The notes under the pieces: model-generated
Seen by the model: only the letters and a program-made list of their open reading frames with translations
Told to the model about the DNA's origin: nothing
The model's database searches: none
Position numbers and translations under genes: made by a program
Shown here: positions 13,801 through 26,473 of the stretch, one piece after another
Position numbering within the stretch: position 1 is the stretch's first letter
How the letters are laid out: every line of letters begins with the position of its first letter
From: Ectocarpus siliculosus
Lineage: Eukaryota; Sar; Phaeophyceae; Ectocarpales; Ectocarpaceae
NCBI GenBank assembly: GCA_000310025.1
Contig: FN649731.1
Location: 2,178,807 to 2,216,055 of the forward strand
Direction: 5' to 3'
DNA length: 37,249 nt

Positions 13801-14625
13801 CACCCTCGCACGCCATCGCCGTTTCTAAGATACGCGTTGCATCCTGTGAGCCGCCGGGGGGACGGACCCCAAGAATGGGAAGGAAAACGTGGGGGATACA
13901 GCAGTGCGGGCGCTCTTGTGTGAAACAAAAGAATACTTCGTCGCTCACTTGGGGTCGCACAACTTGTGGTCCAGACTCAGAGAGTTGCGTATTGAAGAAG
14001 TCGACATAACTGCATTTCACTTTTGGACGGGGTGCTTGTGCAAACGAAGAGTAAGCTAAGCCATCGTTTTTACCAGGTTCATCGCTCACTTTTGGGTCAT
14101 ACAACGTGTGGTCCAGACTCAAAGAAGTGGTGTAATCAAGAAGTTGACATTCGATTTGACATTCCCACCCGCCGCACTGAGCTTGCTTGCTTGCAACACA
14201 TGATTGCACAGGCAGCGTCCTCGTCCAGAAGACAAACTAGCCCAGATTGTCGAGACCGCCGCAGTACTGCAGGGGCACACACGAAGTGAGACCCTTCGAT
14301 ACATACCAGCTTTTCAGGTCTGTTGGGTGAGTGCCCCTCACAAGACGCGTAATACTACTAAAACAACCTATAATACCGTATAGTGCACCACATACGTCCG
14401 AATAATGGCTAATTCGCACTTCTGTTCAACGATGCCCCTAGTCTCCCGTCTTAATGGCCCGCGAACGCTGCCAGCCTCACCTCAGCAGATATTCGTTTTT
14501 TTGTCCAACTGAACCGGAGGTATGCGTCATTATTCGTGCCTAAATCTTCGACCTGCACCACATATACGGGGGCACAAGGGCGGGTGGGGGGAGGGATTGA
14601 TGACGTCACCGTAGCGCATTGGCGG

Positions 14626-14675
<50 letters not shown>

Positions 14676-17600
14676 GGGAGAGAGAGAGGGAGAGAGAGAA
14701 TGAGAGAGAGAGAGAGAGAGAGAGAGAGTAAGGGAGAAAAAAAGAAAGGATGCACTGCTGACCGGCAAAAAGCTTGAACGAGCCGGAACGATCATCGCGA
14801 CAACGACACCAACACCGGTGTGCATCGCAGCAGAAATCCCCCAAATACTAACGGCGTATGCTACGGGTAAACAAATCTGTCGTTCTAACCAACCACACGA
14901 CGCTCTCCCCACTACGCGCCGCCGCTCCCACACTACTACCAAACACACAGCCGACAAAGGATACCCCAAAACGACCACAGGATGCGGAAACCTGGGTTTC
15001 AACATTAACGCCCGCAACCTCTCGTACTCCCCGAGCGGTCACAACAACAACAAACAATCTCGTTGACGGGGAGTGAGAGCAATACGGTTGACTTCACACA
15101 AAGCACAAGATAGATATACCAGCCGGGCAAGACTTCAGAGAGCGAACACCGATTGGCGGAGAAGATGAACCATCTGAAAAACCGAACAAAACGGTAGGTT
15201 CGCCAAGCGGTTTATGGGGGCACTGAAATGTCCCCGCTCCCGGACTCACCCCTATCCCCGCGGCCTGGATCTCCGCGGCGCTGTCGGCGTGCCTTAGCTC
15301 CGAGAGGAGCTTGATCCTAAGGCGCTGCCAACAGCTTTTGAGTTCCACATCCGAAGCGGAAGCCCAGAACTCCGCAGCAGCTGAGTCTTGCCCTGTATTG
15401 TTGTTTTTCATCAACGTGTGGGGGGGGCGGGGGCTCAGGGAATTGGTGCTACCGCTCGTCTGATCCAGGTAGCCGTGAGATTGCAGCATGCGAGTTGTTG
15501 CCAACAGCTCCAGCGGTGAGCATGAAACTTTGTTGGTCTGTTGCGAAGACAAGAACATGAGCCAGGGCTCCCGCGCCAAGGTCTAGCCATATTGCGTGAG
15601 CAAAACTGAAAAATAAAAAATAACCAAAACAAAATACACCCAACACATACACATTTACACACTTGACCGTTTTGCTAGTGCTGCTGCTAATGACGTTGCT
15701 GTTGCTGCTAATGCCGTAGCTGCTGCTACAGATGAGGTCCTCACTGAGAACTTGGTACCAACCATGGAACGTGAGGGATCGATTTTCACCAAGCATGTGT
15801 AAGCGCTTGAACCCCACCCAACCTACACATTCCCGGTCACTTTCTTCCTACAAAAAACAAGGAGCTAGGGGTGGTCCGTCCAGAGCAGGCGGTTCGTAAG
15901 TGGGGGCCACTTCCGTAGTGCTGCGAAGGTTCTAAACAGTCGCGGACACCAAAAGCTACGGCATGTGTCAACTCACAGGCCGGGTGGAGGGTCCTGATCT
16001 GCCTTTGCAGGTCCTTGCACTCGGCGACTAGCGCCTCTCGTTCAGACGGGGGGGTGAGCTCCTCGTCCCCGTCGCCACCAGCAAATCTGGCGCAAAAAAA
16101 AAAATCAACGAGCATTCATCCGTGGTATACAAGCAGGGGAGAGCAGTTATCATTCATCTCGAGCACGGCGTGTGGATGTGTAAGCCGCGGCTACCACGTG
16201 GACATGGACGCGGGAACAGACACGTCCATTTTTCGCTACAATATTGCAGAACGCGATAGAATGTGACATGCTCGACTACGTAGAGGAATAGACGTTCAAC
16301 TCATAGTCTAGATGGTCAAACTCATTTGAGGACGAATGCGGTATGTATGCTCGACCCTGTTGAGAAAAACGTTTTCAAGACTCAAACGAGAGCGGAAACA
16401 ACCAGTTCATGGTCACGTCACCTCAAATTTGACTATAATAATGCCTGTTATTCACCCATTTACCCGACTACCGTTACCTACACTAAACACGTGGGGCGCG
16501 GCATTCGTCCCTCGTTCGGAAGCATGCACGAGACCACTTGGTCGTGAAGTTAAGGGCGGGGGAACGTCAACGCGGCGCGACATCCCTGTCAACAAACCAC
16601 ACCACACAGTTTGGAAACAAAGGCGATCATTTTATCATTTTGGTACAAGTGAATGATGGTCCCTACATTGCCGCACAGAAGCGAGTGTGTGTGGCGTGAT
16701 TCCATACATACCTTGTCAGCGCCTCTGTTTTCCTCATGTGAGCCAACACGCGACTCTTGATCCAGCGCACGAGCACACCGAGTGACGCTGCGGCATCTCC
16801 CTTCAGGCCCCACGACAAGACGTCGCTCGTTGAAGGTCGGTCCAGCCCCCTTCCTGCCTGGGTCTAAGAGATCCCGAAGTCGGCAGCAGCAGCAACAACA
16901 GCAGCAGTGACAGAACGAACGGGCGCACAGGAAACGGCAGGATAACATCAGCAGCGAGTGGAGGCGGGGGTTAGACAAAAAAAGGTGTGGGTTGGACGTG
17001 CTCTCTCTGCCGACCGCGATGGAAAATGATCCCAGGGTATGTTTGGCTAATTTTACGCGCATGACCCCCGAAGTTCGGTTTCTCTATCTTCGGCACGCCG
17101 GCAGACGTTGCGGAGGTCCTCAACCCGAAGGTCAATAAAAACACACGCTGCATCGCCGGAAATGGGTACAGGCATTCGCTTCCGTCACAGAATGAAAGAG
17201 TCGCGTAGCGGGAAAGAGTCCATATTTTCGTAGCATGAATTAATTATCCCGCAGCGCTTGTGCGAACGCAGACCGCGAAAGGAGCAGCATCGATGCCACA
17301 CCCCTCGTAAAGGACTCAAGCGCCACAAACAGGGGGGGGGGGTCGACATAGGCGTCATGTACTTGGCGAACCCCCCCGCTTGTCCCTGCTCCCCACCTGA
17401 ACGAATGCTGCCGCCCGCTTTGCGGCAGCCGCGATCCTGTTATTTCCCCACTTCCCCCGCCCCTTGGTGTTGACGTCCGCCATTGCCCCCTTGAAGAATG
17501 CAGCGTCGAGAGTTATGCCACCGCCTGCGTTGGCACTGCCGGCACCGGCATCCGCGCCGCCGCCGCCGCTGCCCGCGGCGCCGTTCTCCAGCGCACGGTC

Positions 17601-20600
17601 GTGGGCGAGCAGCAACCGCTCCCACGTCTCTTGGCATTTCGTGAGCAGGTTGAACACAGGCCTGGTATGTCCAGGAGGTGGAGCAAGGAGTAGGGGAGGG
17701 GGCGTGGAAAGTGAGGACGCACGGTACAAAAACCATTCCTTTTATCATGGTGCGGCAGACATGAGTTGCGCGCGCGTTGGAAGAGCCGCTAAATCGCCAT
17801 GCAGCTCCCTTTCAGAGATATCTCTGAACGGCACCCGAAGACTGCGCTTGACCTTGTGCAGCTCTCCCGCCAGAGCTTACCAAGCTCCAACTGGCGCCAA
17901 CAGTACAGCGATCGGCTACACAACACGATTTTGTGGGCAGAAGACGGGGAACAACACACACAAAAGTTTTAAAAAAGCCCGACGGAGTCAGTATAAAATT
18001 CGTTGCTACGGTCTACGGAGATCGGTACACTCACAGGTAAGCAAGAGTCGAGGATTTCTCATAGTGCTCCAGGATTCCCGCCCCATCATCCTCCTCCTCC
18101 TTTTCCTCGTCCTTGTCATCCATGGAGTCCACGTCGCTCCCGTCTTCCTCACCAGCAGCAGCAGCACCCGCCCCTTGTAGGCAAAAGACGAACAAGCCGC
18201 ACGCAAAAATCATAAGCCGGACGCGAAACTCATCATCATTGAAGAGGTGGGCCAAACGAGGCAGAAGCAAGAAATAAAAAGCTCCTGTGCGATCTTCCTC
18301 CTGTGTGGCCCCGCATGATACACCGGAACGTGTGCAGACTGGCGCCAGAAAAGACGGCAAGAACACACTGAAAAAAGGTCTTCAGACTCGACCCCAGGAC
18401 GAAAACGCTACGTGCGCTTGCTTCGGAACCAACGCTTTCGCCTTTTACACCCCGTTGACAACGACCACAGCAGCAACAACAAGCACGTTAGTTGATTCGG
18501 AAGAAAATACAGTCCTCCCGCTCCCATTAGGGCATCCAAACAACGGCTCACGTGTTGAGAGGCAAGGAAAGAAAACAGCCACGTCAGAGAGTCGGCAGAC
18601 AAGACATATGCAACAGCTTGAGACGCAGGGAGGCAGTTCCGGCGGTGGCGATCTCTGCAGAAACTTCGGCATCAACGACCTACTGTGTCGGCAAAGTAAC
18701 GCCGGCTATGCGACATAACCTTACCTACAACACAGCAGCACATGCGGCCTGACCACGTGCTACCGGAATGACAACACGCTCGGGCATCTACACCGAGACT
18801 CCTTCGAAAACACAAGCCTCTTTTGCTGTTCGAAGTAAATGCATATCGATTTTATCTATGAAGTATTTAGTTTCAAATCACTCCTGCATATTGCCACCCC
18901 GAATCCTGTCCCCAGTCTGTCTTCGGACACAACTTGAATCCCACGTACGAAATACGTGTTGTATGATCAGCAAAATTCCGGCCTGCGGCGAGAAAAAACA
19001 CCGCTGCAAAGGTACTGAAAGCTGCTTGCACCATAACACGAGTTTTTAAAAGCACGCGCACACCATGTTCTTCCTTCCGTGACCCCTCTTGCCTTCGCCG
19101 GTTGCATCGCTGTCGCCAGCCTCCGCCCTGACAAGCACGGCCATCTCAGGCAGCCCCCTGTCCGCCAGGGCCTCTGCCAGCGTGGGCTGGACTTCGTGAA
19201 GCGCGTCGAGCCGGTGCTGCCACATGTCCTGCACCGTTTTCATTTCCGCACTGAGCGAGAACGAAAGGGGGCCCGGGGTCAGAGGGTGCACGTAAGGAGT
19301 GGGTGGGTGGGTGGATGGGAGGGGTTGCGTGGAGCCCTTGTGTCGGTGCGCTTGTCTTCCCCGTTTTCTTTTCTTAAACCAATAGCAGCTGCCACGTACG
19401 GTTTGTTTTCGTTGGACCAACGACATCTGACACGGAGTACACGTTATTGTGAGGTCAATGATGACTGTCACTCGTCCGCGTTGAGATCTTGTTCCTGCGA
19501 GGGCGAGGAGGCGAGAGGAACTTGTTGGCTGCTACCCTGCTCGTTTGATCGTTCCTTCATTGACCAAGGACGCGAAACAGGGCTTGTGAGGCGAAGAGCA
19601 ACCTTCTTGCAGTCTTCTACAATAATAGCTATGCCACTGCTAAAGACTCCTTGTCCGCAGATATACCTCCAAAGCCCAGCGGTTGGCAAATGACACCCTC
19701 AGTCTGGCTACATATAGACTTCGAACATTACAAATCGGCCCTGCGTGTGTGCCTGAATTCCTAGTTAGCATCGACTGCGCTTACAGGCTGACCAACGAAA
19801 AGACATCAGTATCAGCGCGGTTGAAAACAGAAAAATGCTTCTACAGGCCATGATCTGCGACCCCGTGAGGGGACGTGTGTGCGCGCGTTCTACGTGAACG
19901 TCTTCCAAGTAGTACCCGGACCAATGGTTGTGGGCCAGACTAGGTGTCGATCCCGCCCCCCCCTCTTCCATGCTCTCAAGACCTACTGTACCAAGCGTTT
20001 TCTTGATATGATCCCATGCTGCCATACCCCCAAGAGCTAGCGAGCCGCAAGCCGACGTTGTACCTGACTTCGGCTTGGAGGTCCTCTTCCGACATTCCGG
20101 GGTCCCCCTTCCGAACTTCGTTCGTAATGTTTCGCCGGCGTTCTTCGTACGCGGGGTTGTCCTGAAGAAGGGCAGAAGAAGTAGACAGACGGCACGCAAA
20201 TATGAAAGACAGCGAAACAAACACGCAAGTGTTTACAGCAGCCAATGAGGAGCCCAGCAAATAGACAAAAAATATACTATTAACGGTAACATCCAAACAT
20301 CAACCACCCTCACTTGCGACCGGAACAGTGGGACAAAGCAATTGCTCGACGCAACCAACTATTAAAGTCGATTACAACCTGCCGCTGCATGAAGCATACT
20401 TACCACAAACTCGGGGCATAACCCACCCGGTTCCAAACGGCCACCTGCTCACCCACCTTCCCTTGAGTGCAAGATCGACATTCGGTCTACACTACTCCCT
20501 TCACCTGTCGACCCACCTATCATCGTCACCCCGTCGCTGGAACCGTAGCACACACACACTAATCCAGAGAATAGCCTAGCCTCCCCCAATGCCGCCCCCT

Positions 20601-23600
20601 CACGGGGCGCGCCAGTTCATGGCATTTAGATGTGTGTTGTATCTTCAACCGCACTCAGACTGACGTCTCTTCATTGGTCAGCCGGTTAGCGCGGTCGATG
20701 CTATTAACAATAAAAAAAAACACACACACAGCTTGAGTCAGATGACCTTCCCCAAAACAAAAGACGTAGGGCTAGGGAAGACATACCAAGAGATTGTTGT
20801 CAAAATGAGGATCAGAATGATGGTAGCGACAACAAGGAGGATAATGGTGAAAGTACTCCTAAACGAACTCGAGTACAAGGTAATAGCCTTGGTAGACGCG
20901 CGCAGTTTTCTTCTGTTGCCACCGTTTCTGTCTTTGATCCGAAGGATAGTGTAGCCTCCCCCATGCTGCCCCCTCACGGGGTCCCAGTTCATGGCAGATA
21001 GAAGAAGTGTTTTGTGTTTTCAACCGCACTAAGACTGACGTCTTTTCATTGGTCAGCCGGCTAGCGCGGTCGATGCCAACAATAAAAAACACGCACACGC
21101 ACGCGCACACACACACACACACACACGGAGCGCGCGCACACACACACATACACACACGGAGCGCACACACACACATGAACTCACCATCTGACCAAGCGTG
21201 TTGGAGATGTCCCTCTCGACAACGACCGCCGCGTCCACCAGCTCTTGCTCGAAAGCGTCGTCGTCTTCCCGCTGCTGCTGCGGGGCCGCCGCCGGACCAG
21301 ACCCACCACCGCCGCCGCCGCCGCCGCCCCCTTCACCGCCGCTCCCGCCGGAGGTCCCCGCCGAACACGACACCGCCGTAGCCTCATCCGGGCCGCCACC
21401 ACCACCGCTTCCTCCACCGCCGCCCTGAGCCCCGACCCCACTCGCGCCAGCGGACGCGGCGGCGGGGGTGACGGTGAGGTTTGCGACTGCCCCCACCAAG
21501 TCGCCTCCGTCTAGCAGGTCGTCTCCGGCATCACTAATGCCGGCACCGGCACCGCCGCCGCCGCTGTCGTGAGGGGGCGAGGCCTGAGAGGCCAAAGCCG
21601 CCGCTTCGGTGTCCTTGGCGAGCCTCGCCAGGACCCTCGAAACCAGGGGGGGGTTCTTCTCGGCGTTGCTCAACAGGGCCTGGGGAAACGGTCGGGGTGC
21701 ATGGACATTCGTGAGAAAAAAAAAAGAGCACACGCACAAATACACAAAAGAGTGAGCGGGTTCGCACCGTGTGTTTGGCGTTGGAAGAGCCTGGGAAAAA
21801 CGGTGGGGGTGGATAGATATTCGTCAGAAAAAAGAGAGACGAGTGAGCGAGCTCGCACCAGGTGGCGTTGGATCTTCACACCCACAACGAGGAGAAACAC
21901 TGACATGTGGGAAAGTATTATAGGTGGTGTATCGAAACACCAACGCAGCACTAGGGTGTGCTGCCCGAGCTGATTGTCGAGGGACGGGGTGCCGAGAGGC
22001 GAGGTTACGCTTAAGCTTCCGCTGCACGAACGAAAAACGGGTTTTCCAAGTAAGGCAAAGGTGTCTGTCCGATCTCGATGGGAAGCACACCCAGAGAAAT
22101 GTGGTCCAAAGATGGCGTGAATTCATACCCTGCACTTGTCTTTGTCGAAACTTGAACAAACCAACACTCACTGTAACTATAGACTTGAACACATCCCGTT
22201 CGACTGTGGTATTATCTCGTGCGGGTAAAATCCTTGTTTGCAAGTATTTGCAAGTACATTATCTACAAACACATGACAACGGACCTAAAGGCCAACGTTC
22301 CGAAAGTGCGTGTCAGTCGGTTTCACCTGTAGAGGAGCCAGGGGGCCCTCGTCGCAGCACGGGCACAGCCACACCTCGTCCGATGCTTCCACCTCAGCCG
22401 CGGTGCCCTCGCCAAGCTTGTCGAGGCAGCAGTCACAGAACGCCCTGAGGACCGACCGATCGCATTTCACATCACACGAATACGACCGCAACCCCCGTCG
22501 GTTTGAAGGGCAAGCAAGCAGCGGAAACGTCAAAAAGGTTGAGACATACCATACATACAGTCGGAGTATCATTTCTCGGCACTTGCTACAAGACTGGTGC
22601 GATTTCCAGCCGGCTACAGCGCGGCCGATGCAAGCGAAAAACAACACGGTTGATGCCGGGAATTTTCCCGACATTTTCTTCCCGCCTTGGTTGACGGTCC
22701 CGGAACTGGCGGTATTGCAACTACAGGAAAAAATGTAGCGCCGGATACTGCGGTACCGTCGAAAAACGGAAAACCGCATACCGCCGAAAAGTACCACCGT
22801 ATTGCAATACCGCCCCGCCTGTGTCCGCCCAAAAAAACGGTACCGCCTAGACACAATCCTGAAAAAAAACACACACGCTCATGCGGGCGCACACCTCCCG
22901 CAGCCTTCCCCGTCGCAGAGAAAAAGCTTCTTGTCCTCGCTTTCCCAGCACCACGCGCAGATGTCCTCGTCGCTGACAGTCTCGCTGACAGTCTCGCTGA
23001 CAGTCTCGCTGACAGTCTCGTCGTCACCGACGTTGTCGCCCTTGTCGGCAGCGTCACCGTCGTCGCTGTCACTTCCCCCATCCCCCTTGTTCCTCCTCTT
23101 CTTGAGCCCCTCGCGAAGGGACGCCAGGCATCTACGCAAAATGAGAGGGTACGTATGGGAGGGGGGGGGGGTCACTCAAATTGCCAAGCGTTGTAATAAA
23201 AGGGTGACTTTCGGGCACCTGAGTGGAGGGGGGGAGAGGGCGGGGGGGGGGTTAAACTAAAAAATTCTCGCGCATGTAGGGGACCTTCTGCCTTTTGAGA
23301 CGCTTGTACGCATACAATATCTCCCCCCCCCCCCCCCAAAAACAAGGGGGCGCGGGGGGAGTGCTGAAGTTCTGCTGCTTGCCCTGTGTCNNNNNNNNNN
23401 NNNNNNNNNNNNNNNNNNNNNNNNNNNNNNNNNNNNNNNNNNNNNNNNNNNNNNNNNNNNNNNNNNNNNNNNNNNNNNNNNNNNNNNNNNCCAACTTGTT
23501 CATGCTTCAGCCTCCTCGCGCGCGGTGTACCATGCGGACCTCTTCCTCGCAGTTTTTTTCTTCTTGGGGGTGTAGTTCAGCTCCAGTCGCCACCGATCTG

Positions 23601-26439
23601 CACTCTTGTCATGGTTTATCACAGGGGCAGAAGTACCCTCCCACCGCTGGGTGTTCTGCGCGTCCGTAGCCATACGCAGCGCGCTATCGAGAGAGGTGTG
23701 CTGCTGTGATGTGCCTTGATGCGCTCCGAATTGCGTAATTTCGCCGCTTTTTTTTTTTTTATTGTTGATTGTTTTGACGGTTTCAAGCCTCAAAATATGC
23801 TTCTATTTGAGAATCCTCCGCTATGAACTGATACAGAGTTCCATCATCAGCGCCAGAGTCTCCCGATCACGGCAATGTCTTTGCTTTGAGATGAATCGCA
23901 AATGCGGCAAAGTTATGACCATCTGACACAATGTGGGCTTCTTGGCCGGACCAGCTTGTACAAACCACATAAAGCAAAGCAAAGTCTCCCCCTTCCCCGC
24001 GCGCGCCCCCAACCTGTATTTTTCGAGCGAAGCGAGATTTATTTCTGATCTCCCCTGATGAGGTCTCGCCGCACATAGGGCTCCATCCAGAAAAAAAAGT
24101 TTGCACATGCGTGTGTCTGTTCGCTTGAACTTGGTTTTAGAGTACATGATATGACTTGATTTTAGACTAGAAGGGGTCAGCACCCCGTCCCCCTTTTTTT
24201 TTCGGAACACACAGACAGCGGATTGCACTCTGTACAACAGAGAACACACGCACTGCGGGCGACAGCATCTGGGCTCGATGCCGCTGGACTCTCTGTGGTG
24301 TGAGGCTGTTGCTGTCGCCCATTTTTGTTGACCGACGCATTGAACTTCCAGCAACATGAGCACAGCAAAACATCAGGTCTTGAAACGTAGGACGCCGATC
24401 GCCATCCCACCACTTCGAGCGTGTGCTCCATTGTGGTTTCTCTGGACGTGACAGTTGTGTTGGACATGGGCGCTGTATGTGGCGAGAGCATCGTGGCGAT
24501 GGTTTGGCGCTTTTGCCTGCATGGCGATGCCGTGCTGCTGCTGTGTGTGCCCGGCCGGGCCAAAAAAAAGAAAATTGATCGGATTCCACGCCGCTATGAA
24601 GCTCTTCCCACACACAACATCCATGCCCAACACTGTCACGCCCCCAGATATCGCAATGGAGCACACGCTCGAAGTGGTCCCATGACGATTGGTGCGCTAG
24701 GTGACGAGAACTGACTTGTGTGTCTTGCTGTTTCACTGGCACAGCTCGTTCGTGCCGAGCAGCACCGAAAAAAAAAAGAGAACAGGGGGTTCACCAACAG
24801 TATCGGGGGGTGGGTATGGTCCACGAAATCGGGATGTGGGACGGGGGCGGGGGCGGGGTAGGTAACCGGCAGGTGAAAATCTCGCATTCGTTACCACATA
24901 ACAGCTCTCTCACCAGCGCACAGCAGGTAGGTGTAGCATCAGGGTGCGTGGTGTTTGCGCTCTGTTTCCGCCCGTGGACGCACACGTCTCTGACGACAGT
25001 TACATCAATGGGCTGTCGTTTGTTGTAGCGACAGCTATCCTATCTTTTGGAAATCCATGTGGGTGTCATCCCAAACGTTCAACAAGCTAATGGCGGTACT
25101 ACTTCACCTTCTGGCCATGGAACTGTGCGAAAGGCTTGAACAATCAAAACAAGGGGAATGAAGCTCTCCCCTGCGTGTCTTAGAACGTGTCCCAGCAGAC
25201 CTGGGGGGCGAACGGGCGATACTGCGGCAACGCGATACAACAGCACTGCGCCGGATGTCACTACATGCACAGGCAGAGACCACTCACCCGTTGTACCTGT
25301 TCAAAACATTAAAAAACAAAACTAACAAAAAAAGGGGACACGGACGTGACTCTTTTTTATCGACAGTACGCTCTATATGAACATCATGATACGCGACACC
25401 GAATACCACCTGTATAGTACCGGTAAACTTTGAACCCCCCATACCTGTGATCCCCCCCGCCTCCCTAGTCCAGCTGCACTTCCGACACCACAACGCAATC
25501 TAGAGATCATGAGCGCAACAACACGGGCCCAAGACCAAACGATCGTTGTCGACAGACCCTACACGCACAAACATTCGTCGGAGTTGTGAAACTTATCCCA
25601 GACCGCAGCACAACACAGCACATCGCTAACAAACAACTCACATTTGATACTCTTCTGCCTACACCAACAGCGGCGAGAGCCATGCAAATACAGCCACCTT
25701 GGCGTCGGCCATGACGGAAATACTAAACTCGCAACCCATATTTCGTGGAGACTTTAAAAACAAAGTATTTGATTTGAGTGCAAGCCACTAAAGGGAATCA
25801 AAATCAAGACTCCTTTGCCAGGTCGCTTGCACCCGCGACCCACCCGCCCCCCGCTTGATCCCCCCCCCACACCTCCCCCAGCGTGTACGACGACATCGGC
25901 GGGGACGACACGGTGCTCGCGGCCGTCGCCTCCTCCACGCAGTCACACATGGCGAGCCAGGGCCCGCCGCTGCCGCCGCCGCCGCCGCAGCGCCATCGCG
26001 CCCTGGACCCCGCCGTCCCGCTCGAGGAAGACACCAAGAGCGTCGCCAGATACACGCCGACGAAGGCAGCAGCGACGAGCCTGAACGACACGACGCCGGC
26101 GTCCGCTCCAGCCGCCACGGCCCTGGAAAACACCACCCCCATCGCCAACACGCCTATTGACTGCGAAACCCCGGCGGTCACCGCCAGCAGGACGCCGTCC
26201 GCCGACCGCCGGCGGTGGTGCCGGTCGCTGACGCCGCCGCCGCCGCCGGCGTGGCCGAGAGCGACGCTCAAGAGGTTGCCCAGGGCCGGCCGTGCGAGCA
26301 TCGTGGACGCCGCTCGGGACGCGGCGGCGGCCGCGGTAACGGCGGCGAAGGTGGCGTCTCGGGAGAGCGGGCCCGTCCACGTCCACGCCGAGGTTGCTAC
26401 CCCGGACAGGAAGGTGGCGGCGATAACCTGTCGTAAGTG

Positions 26440-26473
<34 letters not shown>

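Noticed and set aside
12681-14009. 442-codon plus-strand ORF
   Set aside because: It is a shadow of ATRX exon m; low-complexity composition and no motifs.
14451-15017. Minus ORF with long Ser-Leu repeats
   Set aside because: It is a translation of the GA microsatellite; only the 72-bp exon at 14481 inside it is supported.
15480-15595. Minus frame [20 protein letters not shown]
   Set aside because: No acceptor gives the phase needed after the exon ending at 15977.
17057-17118. Coding-like minus cassette [20 protein letters not shown]
   Set aside because: It has plausible splice borders, but adding its 62 bases would shift the frame of the next exon, so it was left out of the ATRX model.
20859-21176. 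Cys/Val-rich minus ORF
   Set aside because: It is a translation of the CA microsatellite.
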